Of a stretch of 64,000 nucleotides of DNA, positions 24,982 through 36,603 are shown piece by piece. Positions within the stretch are counted from its first letter, which is position 1, and each line of letters begins with the position of its first letter. Where the stretch lies: the NCBI RefSeq assembly GCF_030814415.1, contig NZ_JAUSVB010000004.1:406288-470287 (forward strand). Reading direction: 5' to 3'. The position numbers and the translations under genes were made by a program. The notes beneath the pieces are model-generated. The model saw nothing but the letters and a program-made list of their open reading frames with translations. It searched no databases and was not told the DNA's origin. This DNA is from Cellulomonas humilata (GTDB lineage Bacteria > Actinomycetota > Actinomycetes > Actinomycetales > Cellulomonadaceae).

Positions 24982-24987
24982 TAGGGT
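24982..24987 (+). promoter_or_regulatory. Leaderless-type -10 of glgC (TAGGGT)
   Basis: The hexamer ends 7 nt before the ATG at 24995. A GTG at 24989 would lie too close to be transcribed in full. Confidence 0.6.
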
Positions 24988-24994
24988 CGTGCCC

Positions 24995-26236
24995 ATGGCA
25001 GCGCCGCGCGTCCTCGCTATCGTCCTCGCAGGTGGGGAGGGCAAACGTCTGATGCCCCTCACCGCCGACCGTGCCAAGCCGGCGGTGCCCTTCGGGGGGC
25101 TGTACCGGCTGATCGACTTCGCCCTGTCGAACGTCATCAACTCGCGGTACCTGCACGTCATCGTGCTGACCCAGTACAAGTCGCACAGCCTCGATCGGCA
25201 CGTGTCCAAGACATGGCGCATGTCGCCGCTCCTGGGCAACTACGTGGCGGCCGTCCCGGCGCAGCAGCGCGTGGGCAAGCACTGGTACCTGGGCAGCGCC
25301 GACGCCATCTACCAGTGCCTGAACATCATCGAGGACGAGCGCCCCGACATCGTGGTCGTGGTCGGCGCCGACCACGTGTACCGCATGGACTTCTCCCAGA
25401 TGGTCGACGCGCACATCGCCTCCGGTGCCGAGTTCACGGTCGCCGCGATCCGTCAGCCGATCGAGGAGGCCGACCAGTTCGGCGTCATCGAGGTCGACCC
25501 CACGGACCCCACCCGCATCAAGGCGTTCCTCGAGAAGCCGACCGACCCGGTGGGCCTGGCCGACTCCCCCGGCGAGATCCTCGCCTCGATGGGCAACTAC
25601 GTGGCGAACGCGGACGCCCTCGTCGCCGCCGTGACCGCCGACGCCGAGAACGTGGGCTCGCGCCACGACATGGGCGGCGACATCGCCCCGTACTTCGTGG
25701 AGCGCGGCACCGCGGGCGTCTACGACTTCCTGCGCAACGACGTGCCCGGCTCCACCCCGCGCGACCGCGACTACTGGCGCGACGTCGGGACGATCGACGC
25801 GTTCTACGAGGCGAACATCGACCTGATCTCCATCGAGCCGGTGTTCAACCTCTACAACGACGAGTGGCCGCTCTACAGCGGGTACACGAGCCTCGCCCCC
25901 GCCAAGTTCATCCACGCCGGCGCCGGCAGGCTCGGCCACGCCGTGGACTCGGTCGTCTCGCCAGGCGTCCTGGTCTCCGGCGCGACGGTGTCCGGGTCCG
26001 TCCTCTCGCCGGGCGTCCGGCTGCACTCGTGGGCGCAGGTCACCGACTCGGTGCTCTTCGACGACGTGCACATCGGCCGGTACGCACAGGTCCACCGGGC
26101 GATCATCGACAAGAACGTCGTCGTCCCGGAACGCGTCCGGATCGGCCTCGACCACGACCACGACCGCGCCCGCGGGTTCACCGTCACGGAGTCCGGCATC
26201 ACCGTCGTCCCGAAGGGGACCGTCATCGCGGAGTGA
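24995..26236 (+). CDS. glgC: Glucose-1-phosphate adenylyltransferase GlgC
   Basis: A 413-residue ADP-glucose pyrophosphorylase. The nucleotide loop '[25 protein letters not shown]' is at the N-terminus, '[11 protein letters not shown]' binds metal, and 'FLEKPTDP' and 'SMGNYV' are family motifs. A C-terminal left-handed beta-helix ('[33 protein letters not shown]') completes the fold. Product feeds the divergent GT4 enzyme GlgM. The ATG at 24995 follows a leaderless-type promoter; a GTG 6 bases upstream is the alternative start. Confidence 0.96.
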   Translation: MAAPRVLAIVLAGGEGKRLMPLTADRAKPAVPFGGLYRLIDFALSNVINSRYLHVIVLTQYKSHSLDRHVSKTWRMSPLLGNYVAAVPAQQRVGKHWYLGSADAIYQCLNIIEDERPDIVVVVGADHVYRMDFSQMVDAHIASGAEFTVAAIRQPIEEADQFGVIEVDPTDPTRIKAFLEKPTDPVGLADSPGEILASMGNYVANADALVAAVTADAENVGSRHDMGGDIAPYFVERGTAGVYDFLRNDVPGSTPRDRDYWRDVGTIDAFYEANIDLISIEPVFNLYNDEWPLYSGYTSLAPAKFIHAGAGRLGHAVDSVVSPGVLVSGATVSGSVLSPGVRLHSWAQVTDSVLFDDVHIGRYAQVHRAIIDKNVVVPERVRIGLDHDHDRARGFTVTESGITVVPKGTVIAE

Positions 26237-26267
26237 GCGGCCGTGACGCGCGTCTCGCGTGCGGCAC

Positions 26268-26273
26268 TACCCT
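26268..26273 (+). promoter_or_regulatory. Leaderless-type -10 of serB (TACCCT)
   Basis: The hexamer ends 8 nt before the GTG at 26282; there is no ribosome-binding site. Confidence 0.55.
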
Positions 26274-26281
26274 CACGTCCC

Positions 26282-26926
26282 GTGAGCACCTACGAGCCCC
26301 ACCTCGTCGTCATGGACGTCGACTCGACGTTCATCACCGGTGAGGTCGTCGAGCTGCTCGCGGCGCACGCCGGCTCCGAGGTGCTCGTCACCGAGATCAC
26401 GGAACGGGCGATGCGCGGCGAGATCGACTTCGCGGCGTCCTTGCACGAGCGCGTCGCGACGCTCGCCGGCCTGCCCGAGTCGGTGCTCGCCGAGGTGCTG
26501 GCTGCCGTGGAGCCGTCGCCGGGAGCCCGGGAGCTGATCGACGAGCTGGACGCCCGAGGATGGCCCGTCGGGCTGGTCTCCGGCGGGTTCATCGAGATCG
26601 TCCGCCCCTTGGCCGCGTCCTTCGGCATCACCCTGACCCGCGCGAACGCGCTCGAGGTCGTCGACGGCCACCTCACCGGCAAGGTCAGCGGCCCGGTGAT
26701 CGACCGGGCCGCCAAGGCCGCGGTCCTGCGCGAGTACGCCGAGTCGGTCGGGATCCCGATGGAGCGCACGATCGCCATCGGGGACGGCGCCAACGACATC
26801 GACATGGTCGTGGCGGCCGGGTTCGGGATCGCCTTCAACGCCAAGCCGCTGCTGTGCGAGGCCGCGGACGCCGTCGTGCGCGACCGGCTCGACGGCGTCC
26901 TCGAGCTGCCGGTCTTCTTGCCGTGA
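26282..26926 (+). CDS. serB: Phosphoserine phosphatase SerB
   Basis: A 214-residue HAD-superfamily phosphatase, last step of serine synthesis. The nucleophile motif is 'MDVDSTFI' (D12, D14); motif II is 'GLVSGGFIEIV', the lysine region 'GKVSGPVIDRAAKAAVL', and motif III 'IAIGDGANDIDMV'. It lacks the N-terminal ACT domains of long SerB forms. The GTG at 26282 gives the normal short N-terminus; an upstream start at 26243 would add 13 unlikely residues. The stop overlaps the next gene (GTGA). Confidence 0.94.
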   Translation: MSTYEPHLVVMDVDSTFITGEVVELLAAHAGSEVLVTEITERAMRGEIDFAASLHERVATLAGLPESVLAEVLAAVEPSPGARELIDELDARGWPVGLVSGGFIEIVRPLAASFGITLTRANALEVVDGHLTGKVSGPVIDRAAKAAVLREYAESVGIPMERTIAIGDGANDIDMVVAAGFGIAFNAKPLLCEAADAVVRDRLDGVLELPVFLP

Positions 26927-28008
26927 CCGCGTTCGTGCCCGGCCTCGAGCTGGCGCGGACGCTCTACGACGAGGTCCGCCCGGTCCTGGCGGAGCGCGGG
27001 CTCGCGCACACCGCCGCGCTGGTCGGTCCCGGCTCGGACGTGCTGGGTCTCGACGACGCGACGTCGACCGACCACGACTGGGGACCGCGGCTGCAGGTGC
27101 TGCTGTCCCCCGCGGACCACGAGGCCCATGCCGCCGACCTCCACGACGAGCTGCGCCACCGGCTGCCCACCGAGCTCAGCGGCTGGACCACCCGGGCCGC
27201 TGCCCTGGCGCCGGACGGTACCCGCGGTCTCGGTGACGCTGCCGGCACCGGTCCCGTGGAGCACCGGGTCCAGATCCTCACGCTCGACGTGCTGCTCGGC
27301 CGGCTCCTCGGCCCGGTGGACCCGCGCGGCCCGATGACAGCGGCCGACTGGCTCGTCGTCCCGCAGCAGCGCCTGCTGTCCCTCACCGCCGGCGCCGTCT
27401 TCCACGACGACCTCGGCCTCGCGGCGGTGCGGGAGCGGCTGCGCTACTACCCGCACGACGTCTGGCTGTACCAGCAGGCCGCGGCATGGACGGCGATCGG
27501 TCAGGACGAGCACCTGGCGCCGCGGGCGGGGACGGCCGGCGACGACCTCGGGTCCCGACTCGTCACCGCGCGCGTGTGCCGCACCGCCGTGCAGCTCGCG
27601 TTCCTGCAGGAGCGCCGTTACGCGCCCTACGACAAGTGGCTCGGGACCGCTCTGGCCCGGCTCGGGTCGACCGCCCCTCTCCGGTCCGCACTGGCTGCCA
27701 CGCTCGCCGCGCCGGAGTGGGCGGAGCGGCAGCGCAGGCTCGGAGACGCGCTCGTCGAGCTGGTCCGCCGGCACAACGCCCTCGCGCTGACCTCGCCGGT
27801 GCCCGAGAGCACCGCCGCGTTCCACGGCCGCCCGTTCGAGGTGATCGACGGTGCGGCGATCGCCCGTCGGCTCACGGAGACCGTCACCGACCCGGAGGTC
27901 CGCGGCCTCGTCGAGCGACCGCTCGTCGGCGGGATCGACCTGGTCACGGCCAGCACCGACCTCGCGGGCGACGTCGACCGGACCGAGGCCCTGCGCCGCC
28001 TCTACTGA
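26923..28008 (+). CDS. DUF4037 domain protein (nucleotidyltransferase-like)
   Basis: A 361-residue cytosolic protein. 'VGPGSDVLGLDDATSTDHDWGPR' (about residues 32-54) has the G-S-x-n-D-x-D arrangement of the nucleotidyltransferase-fold part of DUF4037 proteins. The rest is helical, with 'RYYPHDVWLYQQAAAWTAIGQDEHLA' and 'AYDKWLGTAL'-like 'YAPYDKWLGTALARLGS', standard for the family. Function is unknown. The GTG overlaps the serB stop, so the two are translated together, which is the only functional hint. It ends 1 bp before the convergent sixA gene. Confidence 0.85.
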   Translation: MTAFVPGLELARTLYDEVRPVLAERGLAHTAALVGPGSDVLGLDDATSTDHDWGPRLQVLLSPADHEAHAADLHDELRHRLPTELSGWTTRAAALAPDGTRGLGDAAGTGPVEHRVQILTLDVLLGRLLGPVDPRGPMTAADWLVVPQQRLLSLTAGAVFHDDLGLAAVRERLRYYPHDVWLYQQAAAWTAIGQDEHLAPRAGTAGDDLGSRLVTARVCRTAVQLAFLQERRYAPYDKWLGTALARLGSTAPLRSALAATLAAPEWAERQRRLGDALVELVRRHNALALTSPVPESTAAFHGRPFEVIDGAAIARRLTETVTDPEVRGLVERPLVGGIDLVTASTDLAGDVDRTEALRRLY

Positions 28009-28009
28009 C

Positions 28010-28528
28010 TCAGCCCGGGACCGCGAGCCGGCGCAGAGCGGCCGTCCCGGCGGCGAGCGCGTCCCAGGCGCCGACCTCCAGCAGCGACCAGCTGGCGGTC
28101 GGCACGCCGACCCGGACGCGCTCGACAGTCGCCGGGTCGGAGTCCGGTCCCGCCAGCAGGACGGCCGCCTGCGACATCGTCGGCTCGTGACCCACGACGA
28201 GCACCGTCCGCACGTCCCCGGGGACTGCCCGCACCACCTCGACCAGGGTGCTCGACCCCGCGTAGTACAGGTCGTCGAGGTACTGGACGTCGGGGTCGGC
28301 CCCGAGCGACGAGCGGACGAGCTCCCACGTCTGCCGGGTCCGCACGCTGCTCGAGCAGAGCACGAGGTCGGGCACGAGGTCGTCGGCCGCGACGGCCTTG
28401 CCCACCTTGGCGGACTGCTTGCGGCCGACGAGCGACAGCGGGCGCTGGATGTCGGGGATCGACTCCGGGTGCTCGGCCTTGGCATGGCGCAGGAGGAGGA
28501 GTCGCCGGGGGCCGGTCTCGGACGTCAC
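28010..28528 (-). CDS. SixA-like histidine phosphatase
   Basis: A 172-residue member of the histidine phosphatase (phosphoglycerate mutase-like) branch. The catalytic RH motif is 'LLLRHAKAEH' (R14-H15, the phosphate acceptor), a second arginine lies in 'SSSVRTRQTWE', and the second histidine in 'VLVVGHEPTMSQ'. Bacterial SixA proteins dephosphorylate phosphohistidine in signalling or PTS proteins; the partner here is not evident. It follows fabI by 46 bp, so it may be the last gene of the fabG-fabI unit. Start is GTG. Confidence 0.88.
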   Translation of the reverse strand: MTSETGPRRLLLLRHAKAEHPESIPDIQRPLSLVGRKQSAKVGKAVAADDLVPDLVLCSSSVRTRQTWELVRSSLGADPDVQYLDDLYYAGSSTLVEVVRAVPGDVRTVLVVGHEPTMSQAAVLLAGPDSDPATVERVRVGVPTASWSLLEVGAWDALAAGTAALRRLAVPG

Positions 28529-28574
28529 CGGCTCAGCGTCCCACTACCCGAAGCTCCGTGCCCGGGTGAGAACC

Positions 28575-29345
28575 TCACAGACCCATCGCGTGGTAGCCAC
28601 CGTCGACGTGCACGATCTCGCCGGTGGTCGCCGGGAACCAGTCGGACAGCAGGGCCGCGACCGCGCGGGCCGTCGGCTCCGGGTCGAGCGCGTCCCAGCC
28701 GAGCGGGGCACGCTCGGGCCAGCCGCCCTCCATGGCCTCGAAGCCGGGGATCGACTTGGCGGCCGTGGTGCGGATCGGGCCGGCGGAGACCAGGTTCACG
28801 CGGATGCCGTGCGGGCCGAGGTCGCGGGCCAGGTAGCGCGACGTCGACTCGAAGGCGGCCTTGGCGACACCCATCCAGTCGTAGACGGGCCACGCGTAGC
28901 GCGCGTCGAACGTGAGGCCGACGATCGCGCCGCCCGAGCTGAGCAGCGGCTGCGTGGCGACCGCGAGCGACTTCAGCGAGTACGCACTGACCTCCAGCGC
29001 GGTCGCGACGTCGCCCCACTCCCCCGCCAAGAAGTTACCGCCCATGACGGACTGCGGTGCGAAGCCGATGGAGTGCACGACGCCGTCGAGCGAGTCGAAG
29101 CCCGCCTCGCGCACCCGGTCCGCGAGCGCCGCGAGGTCGTCGGCGTCGGTGACGTCGAGCTGCAGGACCGTCGCCTCCTTCGGGAGGCGACGCGAGATCG
29201 CCTGCGTCAGCCGGAACTGCCGGCCGAACGAGGTGAGGAGCACCTCGGCGCCCTCCTGCTGTGCCAGCCGCGCCACGTGGAAGGCGATCGAGCCGTCCGT
29301 GAGGACACCGGTGACCAGGAGCTTCTTGCCGTCGAGCAGACCCAT
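28575..29345 (-). CDS. fabI: Enoyl-ACP reductase (NADH), FabI/InhA type
   Basis: A 256-residue short-chain dehydrogenase of the FabI/InhA group that reduces enoyl-ACP in fatty acid elongation. It starts 'MGLLDGKKLLVTGVLTDGSIAFHVA', almost as in mycobacterial InhA. The catalytic pair is Y155 and K162 (Y-x6-K). 'VHSIGFAPQ' and 'IRVNLVSAGPIRTTAA' are further InhA-type landmarks. It lies 38 bp after fabG, the same order as mycobacterial fabG1-inhA. Isoniazid or triclosan sensitivity cannot be inferred. Confidence 0.95.
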   Translation of the reverse strand: MGLLDGKKLLVTGVLTDGSIAFHVARLAQQEGAEVLLTSFGRQFRLTQAISRRLPKEATVLQLDVTDADDLAALADRVREAGFDSLDGVVHSIGFAPQSVMGGNFLAGEWGDVATALEVSAYSLKSLAVATQPLLSSGGAIVGLTFDARYAWPVYDWMGVAKAAFESTSRYLARDLGPHGIRVNLVSAGPIRTTAAKSIPGFEAMEGGWPERAPLGWDALDPEPTARAVAALLSDWFPATTGEIVHVDGGYHAMGL

Positions 29346-29383
29346 GAGTGTTCCGTTCTGTGTGTCGCCGTACGAAGAGAGTG

Positions 29384-30235
<852 letters not shown>

Positions 30236-30236
30236 C

Positions 30237-30242
30237 TAGAAT
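30237..30242 (+). promoter_or_regulatory. Leaderless-type -10 (TAGAAT)
   Basis: A strong -10 hexamer ends 6 nt before the second of two consecutive GTG codons (30249), which decides that start. Confidence 0.65.
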
Positions 30243-30248
30243 CACGTG

Positions 30249-30620
30249 GTGAGCAGCACCCGTCGGCGTCCGGACCTTCCCTCGGAGGAGGTCCACAGCA
30301 TCACCAACGCACCCGAGCCGCTCGCCGACGACCTGGCTCGGAGGCAGAAGCGCTACCTGGTGCAGATGGGCATCCGCATCATCTGCTTCGCCGGTGCGGT
30401 GCTGTCCTGGGGCCGGATCCCGATGTGGGCGTCGCTGCTGCTCCTCATCGCGGCGGTCGTCCTGCCGTACTCCGCGGTGCTGTTCGCGAACGCCGGCCGC
30501 GAGCGCCGCGACACGGACGGGACGTTCATGACGGCGCGCGAGATCGGTCCGGGCACCGGCGCTCCCCGCGGGCTGTCCTCGTCCGACAGCCCGACCGACG
30601 AGCCGGACGGTCGCACGTGA
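30249..30620 (+). CDS. DUF3099 family membrane protein
   Basis: A 123-residue protein with two transmembrane helices ('IRIICFAGAVLSWGRIPMWASLLLLIAAVVLPYSAVLFA', about 45-83) between a charged N-terminus ('ARRQKRYLVQMGIRIICF', typical of DUF3099) and a hydrophilic Ser/Asp tail. Function unknown. The GTG at 30249 is preferred because of the promoter spacing. Its stop overlaps the next start (GTGA), so it is coupled to the following small protein and SURF1. Confidence 0.85.
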   Translation: MSSTRRRPDLPSEEVHSITNAPEPLADDLARRQKRYLVQMGIRIICFAGAVLSWGRIPMWASLLLLIAAVVLPYSAVLFANAGRERRDTDGTFMTAREIGPGTGAPRGLSSSDSPTDEPDGRT

Positions 30621-30859
30621 GCCTGTTCGGCCCCGTCCCCGATGCCGTCGACGAGCTCGTCTGCAGCAGCCGCGGCTGCCGGGCCGAAGCCACGTACGGC
30701 CTGCTCTGGAACAACCCGAAGCTGCACACCCCGGACCGGCGCAAGGTCTGGCTGGCGTGCGACGAGCACCGTGAGCACCTGAGCCAGTTCCTCGACGTGC
30801 GCGGGTTCCTGCAGAGCCTGGTCCCCGCGGCGGATCTCGAGTCCGCGCCCCGGTCATGA
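30617..30859 (+). CDS. Small Cys/His protein, possible zinc ribbon
   Basis: An 80-residue protein with C16, C21, C48 and H51 ('LVCSSRGCRAEATYGLLWNN' ... 'WLACDEHREHL'), spaced as in a small zinc-binding knuckle. Homologous short proteins appear conserved in actinobacteria without a role. It sits between DUF3099 and SURF1, overlapping both by 4 bp (GTGA, ATGA), so all three are made together. I do not recognise the family by name. The GTG start is fixed by the overlap. Confidence 0.78.
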   Translation: MSLFGPVPDAVDELVCSSRGCRAEATYGLLWNNPKLHTPDRRKVWLACDEHREHLSQFLDVRGFLQSLVPAADLESAPRS

Positions 30860-31811
30860 GCCCCGCGGCCCGCCGCGCGACAGGATTGGTCCTCGTCGGC
30901 GTCGTCCTGGCGGTCGTCTGCACGTTCCTCGGCTTCTGGCAGTGGGGTCGGCACGTGTGGCGCGACGGCGCGATCGCCGTCGTGGAGACCAACTGGTCGG
31001 CCGACCCGGTGCCGCTCGACACGGTCCTGCCCTCCCCGGACGCACCGCTCACCGATGACGACCTGTGGCAGCGCGTGACCGTCGTCGGGCACTACGAGAC
31101 CGACGGCACCGTCCTCCTGCGCAACCGGCCCGTCAACGGCACGCCGGCGTACCACGTGCTGGTGCCGTTCGTCGTCGAGGACGCGTCCGCCGGAACCGCC
31201 GCGGACCCGACGCAGGTGGGCTCCGTGCTCGTCGTCGACCGGGGCTGGGTCCCGCCGGGGTCGGACGGCAGCGTCGACGTCACCCCGCCGGCCGCGCCCG
31301 AGGGCACGATCACGCTCACCGCGCGGCTGCGCCACGACGAGCCGGCATCGAACCGCAACGCCCCCGCGGGACAGGTCCAGGCGATCTCCGCCGAGCAGGT
31401 CCTGGCGGCCGGCGGCGTCGAGGGCGACACCTATGAGGCGTACGTCGCGATGACCGCGGAGGACCCGTCGGTCGACCCGGTTCCCGGGACACTCGCCGCG
31501 CCGAGCACGGACCCAGGGTCGCACCTGTCGTACGCGTTCCAGTGGTGGACGTTCGCGCTCGGCGGCCTCGTCGCGTTCAGCCTCGGCGCTCGCCGCGAGC
31601 TGCAGGACGCGCGTGCCGAGCCGGACGTCGAGGCACCCGAGCCCGAGCCCACGCCGCTGACGGCAGGCGGCGTCGAGCTCTGGCCCACCCGGGACGCCCC
31701 GCGGCCCCGCCGTGCCGCGACGGCACCCGACGTGCCGAGACGCCGCGGAGGGCGCGACGAGGACGCGGAGGACGCCCTCATCGACGCCCAGCTGGGCGAG
31801 CAGGACGGCCG

Positions 31812-31815
<4 letters not shown>
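30856..31815 (+). CDS. SURF1 family cytochrome oxidase assembly protein
   Basis: A 319-residue SURF1-like protein. Two transmembrane helices frame an extracytoplasmic domain: the first with 'FLGFWQWGRH' (residues 25-34, the family motif), the second with 'SHLSYAFQWWTFALGG' (about 220-235), the other motif. SURF1 helps insert heme a into oxidase subunit I; ctaA (heme A synthase) is elsewhere in this window. A charged tail of about 80 residues follows the second helix. The stop converges with the ABC-F gene, overlapping by 4 bp. Confidence 0.92.
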
Positions 31816-33410
<1,595 letters not shown>

Positions 33411-33569
33411 TTGACGGTTTCCTCCGAGTTCGCCGCGCTGGCATTGGCCGCGGGCACAAACGCCAGCAAGTCTACTTCCGGCTAGCGTGGCGTCCGGTCG
33501 CAGGGTCCGACGTTGCACCCCCGAACCAGCGGGATCGCCCGCGCCAGCCACGACGATCAAGGGGTAGCC

Positions 33570-34271
33570 ATGACCAGCGCACCTGACAACGAGACCGCCG
33601 CAGCACCCGCCGTCGCACTTCCCGCACCCATCGCCCGCTCGTCGGTCGCCACCGACGTCGCACTCGTGTCGACGTTCGCCTCGTTCATCGCGGTGTGCGC
33701 GATCCTGCCCGGCATCCCGACGCCGTCGGGCGTGCCGATCACCCTGCAGACGTTCGCCGTGATCCTGGCGGGCCTCGTCCTCGGCTGGCGCCGCGGCGGG
33801 CTGGCCGCACTGCTCTACGTGGTCCTCGGTCTGGCCGGGCTGCCCATCTTCTCCGGCGGCGTCGGCGGGGTGGCCGTGCTCGCCGGGCCGTCCGTCGGCT
33901 ACCTCCTCGCGTTCCCGTTCGCCGCCGCGCTCGCCGGGGTCCTCGCCGGGTGGGCGCTGCGCGTCGCCGAGCGGCTGCGGTCGTCGTCCCTCGCCGACCG
34001 GCTCGCGGCGCGCTTCGGAGACGGCGTCGGGCGCGCGCCGTCGGCCTGGCGGTACCCGCTGCTGGTCGTGGCCGGTCTGGGCGCCAGCTTCCTGACGATC
34101 CACCCGGCCGGCATCGTCGGGCTCATGGTGCGTCTCGGCATCACCCTGCCCGAGGCCTTCGCCATCGACGTCGTGTACTGGACGGGCGACGTGCTGAAGA
34201 ACCTCGCCGCTGCCGCCGTCGCCGTCGCCATCTTCAAGGCGTTCCCCGACATGCTGCGCTCGCGTCGCTGA
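33570..34271 (+). CDS. bioY: BioY, biotin ECF transporter substrate-binding subunit
   Basis: A 233-residue integral membrane protein with six predicted segments. 'FASFIAVCAILPGIPTPSGVPITLQTFAVILAG' and 'VLGLAGLPIFSGGVGGVAVLAGPSVGYLLAFPFAA' are the standard BioY motifs. It captures biotin with high affinity. The ATPase and transmembrane partners BioM and BioN follow directly, making a complete tripartite biotin transporter. AAGGGG precedes the ATG; a TAGCGT hexamer at 33483-33488 may be the -10. I saw no riboswitch fold in the leader. Confidence 0.94.
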   Translation: MTSAPDNETAAAPAVALPAPIARSSVATDVALVSTFASFIAVCAILPGIPTPSGVPITLQTFAVILAGLVLGWRRGGLAALLYVVLGLAGLPIFSGGVGGVAVLAGPSVGYLLAFPFAAALAGVLAGWALRVAERLRSSSLADRLAARFGDGVGRAPSAWRYPLLVVAGLGASFLTIHPAGIVGLMVRLGITLPEAFAIDVVYWTGDVLKNLAAAAVAVAIFKAFPDMLRSRR

Positions 34272-34276
34272 CCTCG

Positions 34277-34990
34277 ATGATCGCGCTCGACGACGTCCTC
34301 GTCACGGCCTACAGCCCGGACCCGGCCGGCGGCGCGGACCGCGTCGTCCGGCTGCTCGGGCCGGTGACCCTCGAGCTCGTCGAGCACCGGGTCGCGATCG
34401 TCGGCGCCAACGGGTCGGGCAAGTCGACGCTCGCCCGGCTCCTCAACGGTCTCGTCCTGCCGTCGTCCGGCACCGTCCGCGTGGACGGTCTGGACACCGC
34501 GCGGGACGGGGCCGCAGTACGCCGGAAGGTCGGGTTCATGTTCACCGACCCCGACGCCCAGCTGGTCATGCCGACGCCCGTCGAGGACGTCGCGCTGTCC
34601 CTGCGCCGCCTGCCGCTGACACCGGCGGAGCGGGACGTCGCCGCACGCGCCGCGCTCGCCCGGTTCGGCCTGGCCGACCGCGCGGAGGTCCCCGTGCACG
34701 CCCTGTCGGGTGGCCAGCGGCAGCTGCTCGCGCTGGCGTCGGTGCTGGCCACCGAGCCGGCGATCCTCGTGTGCGACGAGCCGACGACGCTCCTCGACCT
34801 GCGGTGGCGAGGCGTGGTCGACGCGCTCCTGGCGGACCTGGAGCAGCAGGTCGTCGTCGTGACGCACGACCTCGACGCCGCCCTGCAGGCCGACCGCGTC
34901 CTCGTCGTCGACGACGGCTCCGTGGTGTTCGACGGTGACCCCGCCCAGGCGGTCGCCCACTACCGCGCACTGATGCAGGTCGGCGCGTGA
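34277..34990 (+). CDS. bioM: BioM, ATPase of the biotin ECF transporter
   Basis: A 237-residue energy-coupling-factor ATPase (EcfA type): Walker A '[14 protein letters not shown]', Q-loop 'DPDAQLVMPTPVEDVAL' (typical ECF), signature 'ALSGGQRQLLALAS', Walker B 'ILVCDEPTTLLD', H-loop 'VVTHDLDAAL'. The single ATPase gene suggests a homodimer, as in BioMNY systems. The start is 5 bp after bioY; the stop overlaps bioN (GTGA). Confidence 0.93.
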   Translation: MIALDDVLVTAYSPDPAGGADRVVRLLGPVTLELVEHRVAIVGANGSGKSTLARLLNGLVLPSSGTVRVDGLDTARDGAAVRRKVGFMFTDPDAQLVMPTPVEDVALSLRRLPLTPAERDVAARAALARFGLADRAEVPVHALSGGQRQLLALASVLATEPAILVCDEPTTLLDLRWRGVVDALLADLEQQVVVVTHDLDAALQADRVLVVDDGSVVFDGDPAQAVAHYRALMQVGA

Positions 34991-35619
34991 GCGGGCCCAT
35001 CCGGCCACCGTGGGCCGGCCCGCTCGGTCTGTACCACCCCGGCACGACCGTCATCCACCGCGCACCTGCGGGCCTCAAGCTCGCATTCCTGGCCGTGTTC
35101 GCGGTCGCCGTCGTCGCCGTCCGCGGCCCGGTCTCCGCGCTCGTGTTCCTCGGCGTCGCCCTGCTGGCCCAGCTCGTGGCCCGCATCCCGTGGCACCGCA
35201 CCACCCGCGGCCTGGTCCCCGCCCTGGTCACCGCCGCCCTGATCGGCGCCTACCAGTGGTGGGCACGCGGCTGGGCGACCGCCGTCGAGGTCTCCGTCGA
35301 CCTCGTCGCCCTCGTCCTGCTCGGCGCCGTCGTCACGGCCACCACGCGCGCAGACACCCTGCTCGATGCCCTCGCCCGGCTGGCCCGCCCGCTGCGGCAC
35401 GTCGGCCTGTCCCCCGATGTCGTCGCGCTGTCGGTCGGCCTGTTCCTGCGCACCATCCCGGTGCTCGCGCGGATGTCGCTGGAGACCCGCGACGCCGCCC
35501 GCGCCCGCGGGCTCGACCGTGAGCCGCGCGCGATCCTCGTGCCCGCCGCCGTGCGGATGGTCGCCCACGCACGTGCCACCGGCGACGCCCTCGCGGCCCG
35601 GGGACTGGGCGAAAACTGA
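34987..35619 (+). CDS. bioN: BioN, transmembrane coupling subunit of the biotin ECF transporter
   Basis: A 210-residue EcfT-type protein. It starts 'GPLGLYHPGTTVIHRAPAGLKLAFLAVFAV', the family opening. The coupling helices carry 'TRDAARARGLDREP' and 'ATGDALAARGLGEN' with the two Ala-Arg-Gly signatures that contact the ATPases. Four to five membrane helices lie between. GTG start overlaps the bioM stop. Confidence 0.9.
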   Translation: MSGPIRPPWAGPLGLYHPGTTVIHRAPAGLKLAFLAVFAVAVVAVRGPVSALVFLGVALLAQLVARIPWHRTTRGLVPALVTAALIGAYQWWARGWATAVEVSVDLVALVLLGAVVTATTRADTLLDALARLARPLRHVGLSPDVVALSVGLFLRTIPVLARMSLETRDAARARGLDREPRAILVPAAVRMVAHARATGDALAARGLGEN

Positions 35620-35650
35620 CGTTCGACGCGCGCGCTCGCCGTCGCGCGGC

Positions 35651-35656
35651 TACGGT
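35651..35656 (+). promoter_or_regulatory. Leaderless-type -10 (TACGGT)
   Basis: The hexamer ends 6 nt before the GTG of the metallopeptidase gene at 35663. Confidence 0.55.
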
Positions 35657-35662
35657 TCCCCG

Positions 35663-36529
35663 GTGACATTCCAGGAGGGTGGCAGCTTCGGCGGTGGTCG
35701 CGTCCGCAAGGGCGGCGGCGGCAAGGTCGCGGTCGGCGGAGGTGCCGTCGGGCTCCTCGTCCTCGCCATCTACCTGTTCACCGGCGTCGACCTCTCCGGT
35801 AGCACCGGCGCGGTCCAGGATCCCGGGCCCCAGTCGACCGAGTTCGTCGAGGAGTGCTCCGCGGAACAGGCGAACACCGACCGCAACTGCCTCTACAGCG
35901 CGACCCTCGACTCGCTCGACACGGTGTGGAGCACCACCCTCGCCGCCGCGGGCGGTCAGTTCAGCCAGCCGGATGCCGTGACGTTCACGGACGCCGTGGC
36001 CACCGGCTGCGGCAACGCGTCGAGCTCGACAGGGCCGTTCTACTGCCCGCCCGACGCCACGATCTACGTCGACGTCTCGTTCTTCGACCAGCTCGCCCAG
36101 CTCGGCGCCGAGGACGGCCCCCTGGCCGAGCAGTACGTCATCGCCCACGAGTACGGGCACCACATCCAGAACATCACCGGCGTCATGGACCAGGCGAACC
36201 GGCAGGGCACGGGTGCCGACTCCGACTCGGTGCGGGTCGAGCTGCAAGCCGACTGCTACGCGGGGATGTGGGCCGGCACGGCCGCGAGCACCGTGGACCC
36301 GGATACGGGGGTGACCTACCTCGAGCCGATCACTCAGGCGCAGCTGCAGAACGCGCTCGCCGCAGCTGCAGCCGTCGGCGACGACAACATCCAGGAGCAG
36401 TCCGGCGGCGGGGTGAACCCCGACTCGTGGACGCACGGCTCCAGCGAGCAGCGCGAGCGCTGGTTCACCACGGGCTACGAGCAGGGCACCCTCGAGGCCT
36501 GCGACACGTTCGCCACCGACCAGCTCTGA
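35663..36529 (+). CDS. YpfJ-type neutral zinc metallopeptidase
   Basis: A 288-residue single-pass membrane protein of the putative neutral zinc metallopeptidase family (PF04228). One transmembrane helix at about 24-44 ('VAVGGGAVGLLVLAIYLF') anchors an extracytoplasmic domain. The zinc site is 'IAHEYGHHIQN' (HExxH, near residue 160), and the third ligand is probably the glutamate in 'RVELQADCYAGMWAG'. The start GTG is set by the leaderless promoter. Substrate unknown. It is the last gene before a terminator region. Confidence 0.92.
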   Translation: MTFQEGGSFGGGRVRKGGGGKVAVGGGAVGLLVLAIYLFTGVDLSGSTGAVQDPGPQSTEFVEECSAEQANTDRNCLYSATLDSLDTVWSTTLAAAGGQFSQPDAVTFTDAVATGCGNASSSTGPFYCPPDATIYVDVSFFDQLAQLGAEDGPLAEQYVIAHEYGHHIQNITGVMDQANRQGTGADSDSVRVELQADCYAGMWAGTAASTVDPDTGVTYLEPITQAQLQNALAAAAAVGDDNIQEQSGGGVNPDSWTHGSSEQRERWFTTGYEQGTLEACDTFATDQL

Positions 36530-36603
36530 GGCGCGCGGCGTTGCTCGGCGCCCCGGTCCGGGGCCCCGTTGCTACGCCCCGGACCTCCGTGCGACCGAGC
36601 CTC

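Noticed and set aside
33411..33569. Riboswitch or BioQ-type operator before bioY
   Set aside because: No paired element or convincing palindrome was found in this 159-bp gap; only a TAGCGT hexamer.
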